Shown piece after piece: positions 44,700 to 55,042 of a stretch of DNA of 62,636 nucleotides. The stretch comes from Mycolicibacter heraklionensis (GTDB taxonomy: Bacteria; Actinomycetota; Actinomycetes; Mycobacteriales; Mycobacteriaceae). The stretch lies in the NCBI GenBank assembly GCA_001673575.1, contig LZME01000139.1, positions 1 to 62,636 on the forward strand. The letters run 5' to 3'. Below the pieces are notes generated by a model. It was given only the letters and a program-made list of their open reading frames with translations, did not search any database and was not told the origin of the DNA. The position numbers were made by a program, and so were the translations under genes. The stretch's first letter is position 1. Every line of letters begins with the position of its first letter.

Positions 44700-45719
44700 T
44701 CACCCGGACTTCTCGTCGTGCCCGCCGAACTGCTTGCGCATGGCCGAGAGCACCTTTGCGCCGAACTCGAACAGCTGGCGCGAGGCAAATCGGGCGTACA
44801 GCGCGGTGGTGAGCACCGGCGCGGGGACGCCCTCGTCGATGGCGGCGATAACGGTCCACCGGCCTTCGCCGGAATCGGAGACCCGCCCGGCGAATTCCTC
44901 CAGTTGCGGTGACTTCTGCAGGGCACTGGCGGTCAGATCCAGCAACCAGGAACCGATCACGCTGCCCCGCCGCCAGACCTCGGTGACCTGCTCGATGTCG
45001 ATGTCGTACCGATAGAACTCGGGATTGCTCAACGGCGCGGTTTCGGCATCACCCTGTTGATCCTGTTTGCCGATGTTGGCGTGGTGCAAGATGTTCAGCC
45101 CCTCGGCGATCGAGGCCATCATCCCGTACTCGATGCCGTTGTGCACCATCTTCACGAAGTGCCCGGCTCCCGATGGGCCGCAGTACAGATAGCCTTTCTC
45201 GGCTTGCGCGATCTCGCCTTCGCGTCCCGGGGTGCGCGGGGCCGCGTCCACCCCCGGAGCCACGGTCGCGAAGATCGGCTCGACATGGTCGAACGCTGCC
45301 CGATCCCCACCGACCATGAGGCAGTAACCCCGTTCGCGGCCCCACACCCCGCCGCTGGTGCCGCAGTCGAGAAGATGAATACCTTTGTCTGCCAATATCT
45401 TTGCGTGCGCGATGTCGTCGCGATAATAGGAGTTTCCGCCATCGATCACGATGTCACCGGATTGCAGTGTGCCGGCGAGTTCTTCGATGACCCCGGTGGT
45501 GATGGCACCGGCGGGCACCATCACCCACACCACCCGCGGCGCGGACAACTGCGCCGCGAGGTCGGCCAACGACGACACCCCGGTGGTGTTGGGCTCGTCG
45601 GTCAACGCGCTGACCGCGTCGGCATTGTGGTCGTAGACGACGCATTCGTGACCGCCGTCGACCATGCGCCGAACGAGATTGGCGCCCATTCGCCCCAGAC
45701 CGATCATCCCCAGTTGCAT
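44700..45719 (-). CDS. 6-phosphogluconate dehydrogenase (decarboxylating), short form
   Basis: The 339-residue enzyme oxidises 6-phosphogluconate to ribulose-5-phosphate and CO2. The NAD(P) motif is MQLGMIGLGRMGANLVRRMV, substrate-binding motifs are DGGNSYYRDDIAHA and CGTSGGVWGRERGYCLMVGG, and the catalytic region is GAGHFVKMVHNGIEYGMM. The ~340-residue length marks the short NAD-preferring class (Gnd2/YqeC-like) rather than the 470-residue Gnd. ATG at 45719 is preceded by TAAGGAGCAG. It stands alone between the MoxR operon and a small exported-protein gene. Confidence 0.9.
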   Translation of the reverse strand: MQLGMIGLGRMGANLVRRMVDGGHECVVYDHNADAVSALTDEPNTTGVSSLADLAAQLSAPRVVWVMVPAGAITTGVIEELAGTLQSGDIVIDGGNSYYRDDIAHAKILADKGIHLLDCGTSGGVWGRERGYCLMVGGDRAAFDHVEPIFATVAPGVDAAPRTPGREGEIAQAEKGYLYCGPSGAGHFVKMVHNGIEYGMMASIAEGLNILHHANIGKQDQQGDAETAPLSNPEFYRYDIDIEQVTEVWRRGSVIGSWLLDLTASALQKSPQLEEFAGRVSDSGEGRWTVIAAIDEGVPAPVLTTALYARFASRQLFEFGAKVLSAMRKQFGGHDEKSG

Positions 45720-45811
45720 GGTGCGCTGCTCCTTACCGTGAGCGGCCATCGTCCGCTCGAAGCTAGCGCACCAGTCTGGGCAGAAGCTGACCGGCGGATG
45801 CGGCAGTGCGC

Positions 45812-46234
45812 CTACCCGACCTGGGCGATCCCCGGCGGGAAGTAGGGACCGATGCCTCCGGTGTAGATACCGGGCTGCCAGCCGCGCGCGCCCAGGCACA
45901 GCAACGGCAGCCCGTCGGGCGACTGCGCTGCCGACTGCGGGTTCGGGCACGGCGAACCGATGTCCTGCACTCCGTAGAGCGGGTAGGAGATCTGCCAGAA
46001 CCCGGTGTCCTTGGCCGGGAACTGGTTGGCGATGAAGTGGCATGCCAGCGCCTGGCCGTTGGGGCCGTGGCCGTAGATGAAGCGCTCCCAGCTGAAGCAG
46101 GCGTCACCCTGGCGCTGGCCATCGACCATCCCCGGCACGTCGCCGGGGTAGGCGCCGGCATCCGGTGCGGCGCTGATAGCGACTGCACCCGCGGCTCCCG
46201 CGATGAAAGCAGCTGCAGCTAGTTCACGAATCAT
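45812..46234 (-). CDS. Small secreted protein, unknown
   Basis: The 140-residue protein has a signal peptide (LAAAAFIAGAAGAVAISAAP, cleavage near DAGA-YP) and a mature domain with cysteines in QGDACFSWERFIYGHGPNG, ALACHFIANQFP, GSPCPNPQS and LPLLCLGARGW, suggesting two disulfides. The pattern GWQPGIYTGGIGPYFPPG recurs in exported mycobacterial proteins, but I know no function. Divergent from the YceI gene. Confidence 0.68.
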   Translation of the reverse strand: MIRELAAAAFIAGAAGAVAISAAPDAGAYPGDVPGMVDGQRQGDACFSWERFIYGHGPNGQALACHFIANQFPAKDTGFWQISYPLYGVQDIGSPCPNPQSAAQSPDGLPLLCLGARGWQPGIYTGGIGPYFPPGIAQVG

Positions 46235-46359
46235 TCTTCGCCCTCAGTCCGTCGATCCAGGCCACCCATCGGCGACGCGTCAGAGCCTAACGGGTGGTCG
46301 TCGCACGTCAGCGCGAATCCGCCGAAACCCCGCGGGCCGGGACCGCTAAAGTGCCGCGG

Positions 46360-46908
46360 ATGACCGGAAAGCAATGGCAGCTCGACGCATCGCACGGCCA
46401 GCTGCTGGTCGGCACCGATGTGGCGGGGCGAGCGGCAAAGATGGGCCATCGACTGACCATCGTGATGGAACGCTGGAAAGCAACCGTGTCGTGGACCGGC
46501 GACCGGCCAGCGTCGGCGGAGCTGACGGTCGAGGTCGATTCGCTGCGCGTGTTACAGGGCGACGGCGGGCTGACTCCGCTGACCGCACCGGAGAAGACGC
46601 TGATCCGCAGCAATGCGCTCAAATGCCTCGGCAGCAACAAGCACCGACTCATCCGGTTCGGTTCCACCGACATCGAACCAACCGATGGCGGCTATCGGCT
46701 CACCGGTGAGCTGGAGATCCACGGGCGGCGCAAGCCGCATGTCGTCGAGCTTGGGGTGGCGCATCAACCCGACGGTTCCTGGCAGCTGAGCGGCGACAGC
46801 CGGGTGCTCCACAGCGACTTCGGTGTGCGGCGCTATTCGATGCTCATGGGGGCCATGCAGGTCGCCGACGAGGTGACGGTGTCCTTCTCGGGGACCGTCG
46901 CGGCCTGA
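46360..46908 (+). CDS. YceI-family protein
   Basis: The 182-residue protein has the lipocalin-like YceI pattern: QWQLDASHGQLLVGTDVAGR, KMGHRLTIVMERWKATVSW, SNALKCLGSNKHRLIRFGST, and GELEIHGRRKPHVVELGVAH. YceI proteins bind polyisoprenoid or amphiphilic ligands. No signal peptide is visible, so it is probably cytoplasmic. ATG at 46360 begins MTGKQWQLD. The stop is 1 bp from the convergent gene's stop. Confidence 0.82.
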   Translation: MTGKQWQLDASHGQLLVGTDVAGRAAKMGHRLTIVMERWKATVSWTGDRPASAELTVEVDSLRVLQGDGGLTPLTAPEKTLIRSNALKCLGSNKHRLIRFGSTDIEPTDGGYRLTGELEIHGRRKPHVVELGVAHQPDGSWQLSGDSRVLHSDFGVRRYSMLMGAMQVADEVTVSFSGTVAA

Positions 46909-46909
46909 C

Positions 46910-48016
46910 TCAGCGGCCGGGTGGGCCGAAAATGTGGTCCCGCACCCGTTCCAGCCGCGAGGGGACGCCATCCGGTGACGATTCCTGCAGGTCCGGGGCG
47001 GCCAGCGGTGCATCCCATAGCGAACCGAACTCGGCGGGCGCCTCTTCCGGGGTCTCGCTCGCCGGCGCGGGGGCGGCAGATGGCGGCGGCAGGGCCGGGG
47101 CGGCCGCCGGGGGTGGTGCGGCGGGCACGGCGACGCGCGCCACCGTGGCGCGCTGCGGTGGTGTGGCATCCGGCTCTACCCGGCTCGGGCCGAGTTGCAG
47201 GCTCAGTGCGGCGGCTACCGAGGCCACCAATGTCACCGCGCCTGCCGCCAGCATCAGCAGCGCGCCGGCATAGGACAGGGGCCGCACCCGACGCCGGCCG
47301 ACCGCCGCGCCGGCCGCCGGCGCCTCGAGCGGCGCCGAAGTCAATTCGGCATGCGGGGCCAGGGCCTGGGCCGCGCCCCGTGCCAACTCCTGAAACGCCC
47401 CGCCCTGAACGAAGACCGGAATCGACAGCTTGGACTCCAAACGGCGCCCGAGCCGGTCCATGCCCCGCACCGATCCGGCCACCAGGAGCACGTCCGGCCG
47501 CTGGCCTCTCCAGGCCATCACGCCAGCCAGCCAGCCGGTCACATCGTCGACACTGTTGATCGGGCAGGCGGTGACGATCGCTTCGCCGGAATCCGGCTGG
47601 TCGGGCAGGACCAGGGTGGCCACCTCGGCTTCGACGACGCAGACCGCGGCCCGTGCGTGTGGTGCGCCGATTCCGGCGGCCAGCCACCTAGCGGCCTGGC
47701 TGTAGCGCACCGGAACCACGTGCTCGAAGCCGGCGTCCGCCAGCGTCTCGAGCAGCAGCGCGGCGCCGACGGCCGCGTCATCGCTCCAGGCCACTGCCAC
47801 GCCGTGCAGGCGTTCGCCGCGCGCGGCCAGCATGGTGCGTAGCTGGTCAGCCACCGCTGAGGCTTGTGCCGCCAGAGCTACCGCGTCGGGTCCGGCGTCA
47901 CCGTCGGCGACACACACCTCGTCACCGATAACCGTCGGGCAGTCCGAGCCCCCGGCGTCGGCCATGACCCAGCCGATTGTCGACGGCGTGATCGCCAGCC
48001 CCAGTACGGTGTCCAA
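46910..48016 (-). CDS. DUF7159-like protein with one membrane helix
   Basis: The 368-residue protein begins LDTVLGLAITPSTIGWVMAD, has an actin-ATPase-like region (AAVCVVEAEVATLVLPDQPD, PDVLLVAGSVRGMDRL), a central membrane helix (SYAGALLMLAAGAVTLVASV) and a Pro/Ala-rich C-terminus. Mycobacterial relatives start M-D-T-V-L-G, so TTG at 48016 is chosen; TTG 48031 is an alternative. Function unknown. Confidence 0.6.
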   Translation of the reverse strand: MDTVLGLAITPSTIGWVMADAGGSDCPTVIGDEVCVADGDAGPDAVALAAQASAVADQLRTMLAARGERLHGVAVAWSDDAAVGAALLLETLADAGFEHVVPVRYSQAARWLAAGIGAPHARAAVCVVEAEVATLVLPDQPDSGEAIVTACPINSVDDVTGWLAGVMAWRGQRPDVLLVAGSVRGMDRLGRRLESKLSIPVFVQGGAFQELARGAAQALAPHAELTSAPLEAPAAGAAVGRRRVRPLSYAGALLMLAAGAVTLVASVAAALSLQLGPSRVEPDATPPQRATVARVAVPAAPPPAAAPALPPPSAAPAPASETPEEAPAEFGSLWDAPLAAPDLQESSPDGVPSRLERVRDHIFGPPGR

Positions 48017-48031
48017 AATCGCGCGCCCCAA

Positions 48032-49347
<1,316 letters not shown>

Positions 49348-49374
49348 GTTCTGCACCGACCGCAGCGGTCTTAT

Positions 49375-49409
49375 CACTGGGCCCCATCCGATCCGGGTGG
49401 GGCCCAGTG
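49375..49409 (+). terminator. Hairpin after the antigen 85 gene
   Basis: CACTGGGCCCCA (49375-49386) pairs perfectly with TGGGGCCCAGTG (49398-49409) around an 11-base loop, followed by CTTTGT. It lies 28 bp after the antigen 85 stop and is a likely transcription terminator, though the T-tract is weak. Confidence 0.75.
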
Positions 49410-49453
49410 CTTTGTCGCCGATGGGGTTACCGTGGCGTCGCCGACGTGATTGG

Positions 49454-49930
49454 ATGGCGAACATGCAGGGTTCGGCGACAGTTCATATGGCGGCCCCGGC
49501 CGATCGGATCTGGGATCTGGTGGCCGACGTTCGCAACATCGGGAAGTTTTCTCCGGAGACCTTTGAGGCCGAATGGCTCGACGGCGCTGAGGGTCCCGCG
49601 GTGGGCGCACGATTCCGCGGGCATGTGCGGCGCAACGGGATCGGACCGGTGTACTGGACCACGTGCCGGGTCACCGAGTGCGAACCGAACCGGGTCTTCG
49701 GCTTCGCGGTGCTCGCCGGTGACCGCGCGGTGAACCGGTGGCGTTACGAGCTGACCCCCACTGCGGATGGCACCGACGTCACCGAATCGTTCCAGCTGGC
49801 CAATTCCTTCCTGACCACCGTGTACTACTACGTATTCGGCGGTTTTCTACGGCAGCGCAACAACATTCGCGATATGCGCCGCACCCTGGAACGAATCCGC
49901 GACGTCGCAGAGGGGCCCGCACAGCCCTAG
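49454..49930 (+). CDS. SRPBCC (polyketide cyclase/START-like) protein
   Basis: The 158-residue protein has the helix-grip pattern: ATVHMAAPADRIWDLVADVR, NIGKFSPETFEAEWLDGAEG, GARFRGHVRRNG and the C-terminal helix LRQRNNIRDMRRTLERIRDV. It would bind a hydrophobic ligand; no catalytic role can be assigned. ATG 49454 (MANMQGS) is chosen; ATG 49463 is possible. An SRPBCC gene near fbpB also exists in M. tuberculosis (Rv1883c, from memory). Confidence 0.78.
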   Translation: MANMQGSATVHMAAPADRIWDLVADVRNIGKFSPETFEAEWLDGAEGPAVGARFRGHVRRNGIGPVYWTTCRVTECEPNRVFGFAVLAGDRAVNRWRYELTPTADGTDVTESFQLANSFLTTVYYYVFGGFLRQRNNIRDMRRTLERIRDVAEGPAQP

Positions 49931-49934
49931 CGGC

Positions 49935-51911
49935 TCAGTCCAGGCTGTCCGGGTCGGCCAACGGCAGCAGCAGGAATGACGGGGTGGGACCGCCCTGATG
50001 CACCTGGTAAAGCCCGCCCGCCAACGCCTGTCGGGTAGCCGCCGTTGGAACCAGGTGCGGGAAATCGTAGGTGGTCACCGTCAGTCGCAACCGGTGCCCC
50101 GGCGCGATCAGCGCTGCGGTCGGGAAGATCTCGATGTCGTAGGTGGTCAACTCTCCCGGCTCCACCGGTCGCATCGCAGACCGGGTGCTGATGTGATGCG
50201 GGCGCAGCACGGTGCCATCCGGCAGGTACCAGGTCCGGTCCGGGTCCAACTCGCGATGTGAGCCCAGCAGCGCCCCCAGCGTCAGCGGCCGATTGACGCC
50301 CTCCGGCGCGACGTCGTCGAGGTGGGCGACCCACAGTGTCTCGGTGGTGTCGGCGGTCGCCTGCACGCGCAGCGTTATCGGTCCCGCGATCAGTGTCGGC
50401 GAGTCGAATGCCTCGGTCGTGTAGGTCAGCGCCCCGCGCTGCACCCGGCGGTTGTCCTGGTCGTGACGAGTACGGCCGCCCGCTGCGGCGGTGGCGTAAC
50501 TGTTCAGCCCCAACGACCACTGTTCGAGGCTGCGCCCCGATACCGGGCCGTGCGAGCGGTACGGCAACGCGGCCAGGCTTTGTTCCTCCTGGGCGTCGGC
50601 AGTCAACCGGCCGGCGTGTGACAGGTAGAGCCGAGTCGGCGTCGCCTCGGCAATCGGGTACTCACTGGTGTGGAACCAGCGGCGGTCGCCTATCGCCTGG
50701 AAGGTGAACGGCGCGCCTGAGATAGCTGCCGCCGCATCATCTTTCAGCCAATAGTCGAACCAGCGCAGCTGCAGATCCAACAGGTACAGACCGTCGTAGT
50801 CCGAAACGTGGTACCACGGCCCCATCATCAGTTTGACGCGGTCGGTCAGCGGCTGCCCGGGCTGCATCGGCGCACTGGGCGGGCGGCCGGTGTAGGCGTT
50901 CTGCAGTGCCGCGTAGTTCAGCGGTGCACCGCGTTGAAAGGCATCGTGCCAGCCGCCGGTGAGGAAGACAGCCACGTTGTTGGCGGCGATCTCCGGCAGC
51001 ACCAAGTCCGGTCGCATGTCGTCCCAGAACGGCCCGTCGTAGGCGGCGTCACCACCGGTGCGCGCCTCGGCGATCAGCGGCCCGAAGTAGCCGCGCTGGT
51101 CTTTGCCGCGCTGGCGTACCGCGGCCAGCCCGCCGGCGCGGGGCCGCGAATGACTTCCCGGAGTGAAGAACTCCAGCGCCGGGTTGATCACGTTGAGCAA
51201 CGTGTAGATCGAGCCGTAGGCCCGCACCGTTCGCAGGTGCGATACCCCGCCCATGGCGGCGGCATCCCGGTAGAAGTCGTTGGCGGCCATCACCGGGAAG
51301 ATCGCCTTGAGCGGAGAGTTCGGGCCGACCGCGGCAGCGGTGAAAAGCTGGTTGATGGCCAGGTAGGAGATGCCGAACATGCCGACGCGCCCATTGGCAT
51401 TGGGCAGCGTGGATGCCCACGTGACCAGCTCGACACCGTCGCGCGTCTGGTCGGCGCCGAACATCTCGAACGAGCCACCGGACGCCCCGGTGCCACGGAC
51501 GTCGACCATCACCTCGATGTAGCCCCGCCGAATCAGATGCGGTGACGGACCGCCGCCGATCTGCGCCGCCGGCGGTGGTGCCAACTTGCCGTAGGGGGTC
51601 ACCGACAACAGCACCGGGAACGGTCCTTCGGCGGGCGCGCCGGTTTCGGGGACGGTGGGGTAATGGATGTTGGCGCGCAGCACGACTCCGTCGCTCATCT
51701 TCACGGCGACGTTGCGCTTAATCCCGACGCCGTAGCGCGCGGGCGGCGCGGTCCACTCCGGGCTCAGCGGCGAAGGGCTGCTCCGGCGAACGCGCACGGC
51801 CGGCCGGGATTTCCCCGGCCGGTACTTCCGTAGTGCGGCACCTGCCACCCCGGCCGCAGCGGCTCCCGCCAGCACCCATCCGATTCGTCGCGCCGTCCGC
51901 CGATCAGCCAT
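49935..51911 (-). CDS. CocE/NonD-family alpha/beta hydrolase (X-Pro dipeptidyl-peptidase-like)
   Basis: The 658-residue protein has an N-terminal membrane anchor or signal (IGWVLAGAAAAGVAGAALRK), an alpha/beta-hydrolase domain with the entry strand RGYIEVMVDVRGTGASGG, nucleophile elbow RVGMFGISYLAINQLF, a later GGWHDAFQRG (Asp region) and MMGPWYHVSDYDG (His region), and a C-terminal jelly-roll (PITLRVQATADTTETLWVAH). It cleaves an ester or amide bond, perhaps in the envelope. Start ATG 51911. It resembles Rv1835c-type proteins (from memory). Confidence 0.88.
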   Translation of the reverse strand: MADRRTARRIGWVLAGAAAAGVAGAALRKYRPGKSRPAVRVRRSSPSPLSPEWTAPPARYGVGIKRNVAVKMSDGVVLRANIHYPTVPETGAPAEGPFPVLLSVTPYGKLAPPPAAQIGGGPSPHLIRRGYIEVMVDVRGTGASGGSFEMFGADQTRDGVELVTWASTLPNANGRVGMFGISYLAINQLFTAAAVGPNSPLKAIFPVMAANDFYRDAAAMGGVSHLRTVRAYGSIYTLLNVINPALEFFTPGSHSRPRAGGLAAVRQRGKDQRGYFGPLIAEARTGGDAAYDGPFWDDMRPDLVLPEIAANNVAVFLTGGWHDAFQRGAPLNYAALQNAYTGRPPSAPMQPGQPLTDRVKLMMGPWYHVSDYDGLYLLDLQLRWFDYWLKDDAAAAISGAPFTFQAIGDRRWFHTSEYPIAEATPTRLYLSHAGRLTADAQEEQSLAALPYRSHGPVSGRSLEQWSLGLNSYATAAAGGRTRHDQDNRRVQRGALTYTTEAFDSPTLIAGPITLRVQATADTTETLWVAHLDDVAPEGVNRPLTLGALLGSHRELDPDRTWYLPDGTVLRPHHISTRSAMRPVEPGELTTYDIEIFPTAALIAPGHRLRLTVTTYDFPHLVPTAATRQALAGGLYQVHQGGPTPSFLLLPLADPDSLD

Positions 51912-52010
51912 GCCCAGACTCTAAACTCCGCACCCGCCCTGCTCGGGCACCTGTCCAGCAGCGGCGTATATTCCGGCATGTCATGTGCTTCTCCGGAAAG
52001 GGGCATCGGC

Positions 52011-52460
52011 ATGCCGGCTGACGTCAAACACATCGTCACCGAGATGTGGCAGGCACTTTCGCGTCGCGACTGGGATGCGGTGAAACCTTTTCTGGCCGAA
52101 GACTGCATCTATGTCGACATGCCGGTGGGTCCGGCTGCGGCCGCCCGCGGTCCGCACGACATCGTCAAGCGCCTCAAGATCGGTCTGGAGCCACTGGCCG
52201 GATACGAGAACCATCCGGGCCTGCTGGTCGCCGAAGGCGCCGACGTGCTCTACGAGCACTCTGAAACGTGGAACTGGGCCACCGGGGAGACCGCGCTGCT
52301 GCGCTTCGTGACGGTGCACCAGGTGATCGACGGCAAGATCACGCTGTGGAAAGACTATTGGGACATGGCCGGCCTGACGGCCCATGCGCCGCCGACCTGG
52401 CTAGAAGATCTTGCCGAGGCCGACATGTCGTGGATATTCGACGCCACCGGCCTGATCTGA
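52011..52460 (+). CDS. NTF2-like / limonene-epoxide-hydrolase-like protein
   Basis: The 149-residue protein has the cone-shaped NTF2 pattern: EMWQALSRRDWDAVKPFLAE, DCIYVDMPVGPAAAARGPHD, RFVTVHQVIDGKITLWKDYW. The Arg/Asp placement resembles limonene-1,2-epoxide hydrolase-like proteins but the catalytic set cannot be confirmed by eye. ATG 52011 lies after AAAGGGGCATC; ATG 51978 is an alternative. It converges on the next gene with a 7-bp gap. Confidence 0.75.
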   Translation: MPADVKHIVTEMWQALSRRDWDAVKPFLAEDCIYVDMPVGPAAAARGPHDIVKRLKIGLEPLAGYENHPGLLVAEGADVLYEHSETWNWATGETALLRFVTVHQVIDGKITLWKDYWDMAGLTAHAPPTWLEDLAEADMSWIFDATGLI

Positions 52461-52467
52461 GTCGGGA

Positions 52468-52962
52468 TCAAGCCCTGCTGGGCAGGGTCAACGCGCAGGC
52501 CTGTCCGATGTCCAAGGTGCGCAGCAGCCGCCCCATACCGAGCCAGAGTACGCACGACAGCGCGAGGTCGGCCAGCAGTTCGTCGCTGAAGTGCTCGGCG
52601 CAGCGCGACCAGAAGTCCTCGTCGTCGCGCAGGCCGGTGTGGTCAGTGGCGAAGCGATGGGCGAACTCGGCGGCGAGCCGCTCCTGCGGGCTGTAGCCCG
52701 GCCAGGTGCGCCACTGCGACACGTGCTCGTAGAGCTCCTCGTCGACCCCGGCCGCCGGGCCGTCGGCGTCCCGGGTGTTGACGCACACCGTGCACTCATT
52801 GTCGAAGGCGATCACCATCCGGGCCAGCTCGCGGGTGCGCATCGGCAACCGGCCCTTGTTGTAGACCGCTGTACTGAAGCCGCCGATTCCCGCTGCCAGG
52901 TCAGGTGATTTGACCATCCAGCCCATCACGTCATCTGCGGCGAACGTCCCGATTCGGCTCAT
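52468..52962 (-). CDS. Carboxymuconolactone-decarboxylase/AhpD-like protein
   Basis: The 164-residue helical protein has LPMRTRELARMVIAFDNECT with VCVNTRDADG, giving a CxxC pair, followed by QERLAAEFAHRFATDHTGLR. This is the CMD/AhpD-like fold with the redox CxxC that characterises alkylhydroperoxidase-like members. It is unlike the true AhpD at 59207 in length and sequence. It lies 18 bp upstream of the MFS gene's stop on the same strand and may be read through from that gene. Confidence 0.75.
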   Translation of the reverse strand: MSRIGTFAADDVMGWMVKSPDLAAGIGGFSTAVYNKGRLPMRTRELARMVIAFDNECTVCVNTRDADGPAAGVDEELYEHVSQWRTWPGYSPQERLAAEFAHRFATDHTGLRDDEDFWSRCAEHFSDELLADLALSCVLWLGMGRLLRTLDIGQACALTLPSRA

Positions 52963-52980
52963 ACTTAGCGATGCTAGCGG

Positions 52981-55026
52981 TCAACCGTGGGCAGTGCTGC
53001 TGAACTCCGCCGACTCCCCCGCGTCGTCGGGATCGATGATGGCCCGGCGCGCGATCCGCTGTAGCGCGGCCGACACCTCGGCGCGATCCGGGCGGCCCTC
53101 GAACCCCGGCGAACGGGCCAGCTTGTCGACCACCCAGTCCTGTACCAGCGAGGACACGAACCCGACCTGGCGCAGACCGGCCCGGGTGAGACCGAGGTGA
53201 TCGCCTTCGCGCAGCACATAGCCTTGAGACACCAGCTGATCGACGGTGGGTTCGAGGATCTCGTAGGGCACCCGTAGGCGCTTGCCGATGTCACTGAGCC
53301 GCGCGGTCCGAAACACCTGCGTATACCGGTAGATTCGCAGCACCGTCCACAGCCCGGCGACGTCGAGCCGGCAGTCCGGCCGCAGTGCGATGGAGCGCAG
53401 CCGCATCCCGGGTTCGTTGTGCAGCAGTCGCCCGATCGCGTTCTCCAACAGATCGTCCGAGGACGCGTTGGTGGGCATGCCGAAGCCGTCGCCCAGGTCG
53501 ACCGCGCTGTCGCGCAGCTCCTTGAGCGGGACCTCACGCAGGAACAGGGCCAGTACGAATCCGAGCAGTGCGACCGGCGCGGCACACAAGAACACCTGTC
53601 CGAGTGAGTCGGCGTAGGCCGCCACAATCGGTTCCGCCTGCTGCGGCGACAGGCGGCGCACCGCCTCGGGGGAATCGGCCGCACCGGCTGCCAGCCCGGC
53701 GCTGCTGAGCGCCGGCCCGAGCCGGTGGCCCAGGAAGTTCACGAACAGCGACCCGAACACCGCGGCACCGAACGAGCTGCCGATGGTCCGGAAGAACGTG
53801 ACCCCGGAGGTGGCGACCCCGAGGTCGGCGAAGCTCGAGGTGTTCTGCACGACGAGCACCAGCACCTGCATCGACAACCCGATACCGGCCCCCAGGATCA
53901 CCAGGTAGACCGACTGCAGCAGCGCCGGCGTGGCCGCATTCATCTGCGACATCAGCGCGAACGCGATCGTCATCAGTGCGGTGCCGACCACCGGAAAGAT
54001 CTTGTACCGGCCGGTCCGGCCCACCAGGGCCCCGCTGCCGGTGGAGGTCACCAACATCCCCACCACCATCGGCAGGGTGCGCAGGCCCGAGGTGATCGCC
54101 GAGACACCGTCGACGTACTGCATGAAGGTGGGCAGGAAGGTGAGCGCCCCCAGCATCGCGAAGCCGACGACGAACGCCAGCACACAGCAGACCGCGAATA
54201 CCGGGTCAGCGAACAGCCGGGTCGGCAGGATGGGCGCCGCGGCCCGGTTCTCCACCCAGACGAACAACGCCAGTGCCACCACCGACGCACCGAACATTCC
54301 GATGATCGCCCATGAACCCCAGGCATAGCGGCTGCCGCCCCAGCTGGTGGCCAGTGTTAATCCGGTGGCACCCAACCCGATCAAGACGATGCCGGCGTAG
54401 TCGATGGCGGGCCTGGCGCGGCCTGCCAAGGACGGGATCGCGACGCCGGCCACGATCAACACGACCACCGAGATCGGCAGATTGATCCAGAACGCCCAGC
54501 GCCAGGTGAGGTAGTCGGTGACGTAGCCGCCCAGCAGCGGACCGATGACGGTGGTAACTCCGAAGACCGCGCCCAGCATGCCCTGGTAGCGCCCCCGGTC
54601 ACGCAGCGGAATGACTTCGCCGATGAGTGCCGCGGCGGTAACGGTGACCGCGCCCCCGCCGATGCCCTGCAGCGCCCGCGCCGCGACCAGCATCCCCATC
54701 GAGGCGGACAACCCGCACAGCACCGATCCGGCGACGAAGCACAACACGGCGGCCTGGAACACCCGCTTGCGGCCGAACAGGTCGCCGAGCTTGCCCGCCA
54801 GGATGGTCGCGATCGTGGACGTCAGCAGGTAGCTGGTGACGACCCACGACTGATGCCCCGCGTTGCCCAGGTCCGAGACGATCGTGGGCAAGGCGGTCGC
54901 CACGATGGTCTGGTCGAGCGCGGCCATCAGCATGCCGAACACAATCGCGGAGAAGATCAGGTTGCGGCGGTGCGGACTGACCGGCGCGGGTCGCACATCG
55001 TCGGCGACCGGCGTCGATGTGGTCAT
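52981..55026 (-). CDS. DHA2-family MFS exporter with C-terminal winged-helix-like region
   Basis: The 681-residue protein is a 14-helix EmrB/QacA-type drug exporter: FSAIVFGMLMAALDQTIVAT (helix 1), AGKLGDLFGRKRVFQAAVLC (loop 2-3), ALQGIGGGAVTVTAAALIGE and GAVFGVTTVIGPLLGGYVTD (motif C). After the last helix (~510) a soluble tail of ~170 residues contains GLWTVLRIYRYTQVFRTARL, SDIGKRLRVPYEILEPTVDQ, LVSQGYVLREGDHLGLTRAG, which reads like a MarR-type winged helix. It follows bfrA by 16 bp and is probably co-transcribed, as in M. tuberculosis (Rv1876-Rv1877, from memory). Substrate unknown. Confidence 0.88.
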   Translation of the reverse strand: MTTSTPVADDVRPAPVSPHRRNLIFSAIVFGMLMAALDQTIVATALPTIVSDLGNAGHQSWVVTSYLLTSTIATILAGKLGDLFGRKRVFQAAVLCFVAGSVLCGLSASMGMLVAARALQGIGGGAVTVTAAALIGEVIPLRDRGRYQGMLGAVFGVTTVIGPLLGGYVTDYLTWRWAFWINLPISVVVLIVAGVAIPSLAGRARPAIDYAGIVLIGLGATGLTLATSWGGSRYAWGSWAIIGMFGASVVALALFVWVENRAAAPILPTRLFADPVFAVCCVLAFVVGFAMLGALTFLPTFMQYVDGVSAITSGLRTLPMVVGMLVTSTGSGALVGRTGRYKIFPVVGTALMTIAFALMSQMNAATPALLQSVYLVILGAGIGLSMQVLVLVVQNTSSFADLGVATSGVTFFRTIGSSFGAAVFGSLFVNFLGHRLGPALSSAGLAAGAADSPEAVRRLSPQQAEPIVAAYADSLGQVFLCAAPVALLGFVLALFLREVPLKELRDSAVDLGDGFGMPTNASSDDLLENAIGRLLHNEPGMRLRSIALRPDCRLDVAGLWTVLRIYRYTQVFRTARLSDIGKRLRVPYEILEPTVDQLVSQGYVLREGDHLGLTRAGLRQVGFVSSLVQDWVVDKLARSPGFEGRPDRAEVSAALQRIARRAIIDPDDAGESAEFSSTAHG

Positions 55027-55042
55027 ACTCCGGCTGCGCCGA

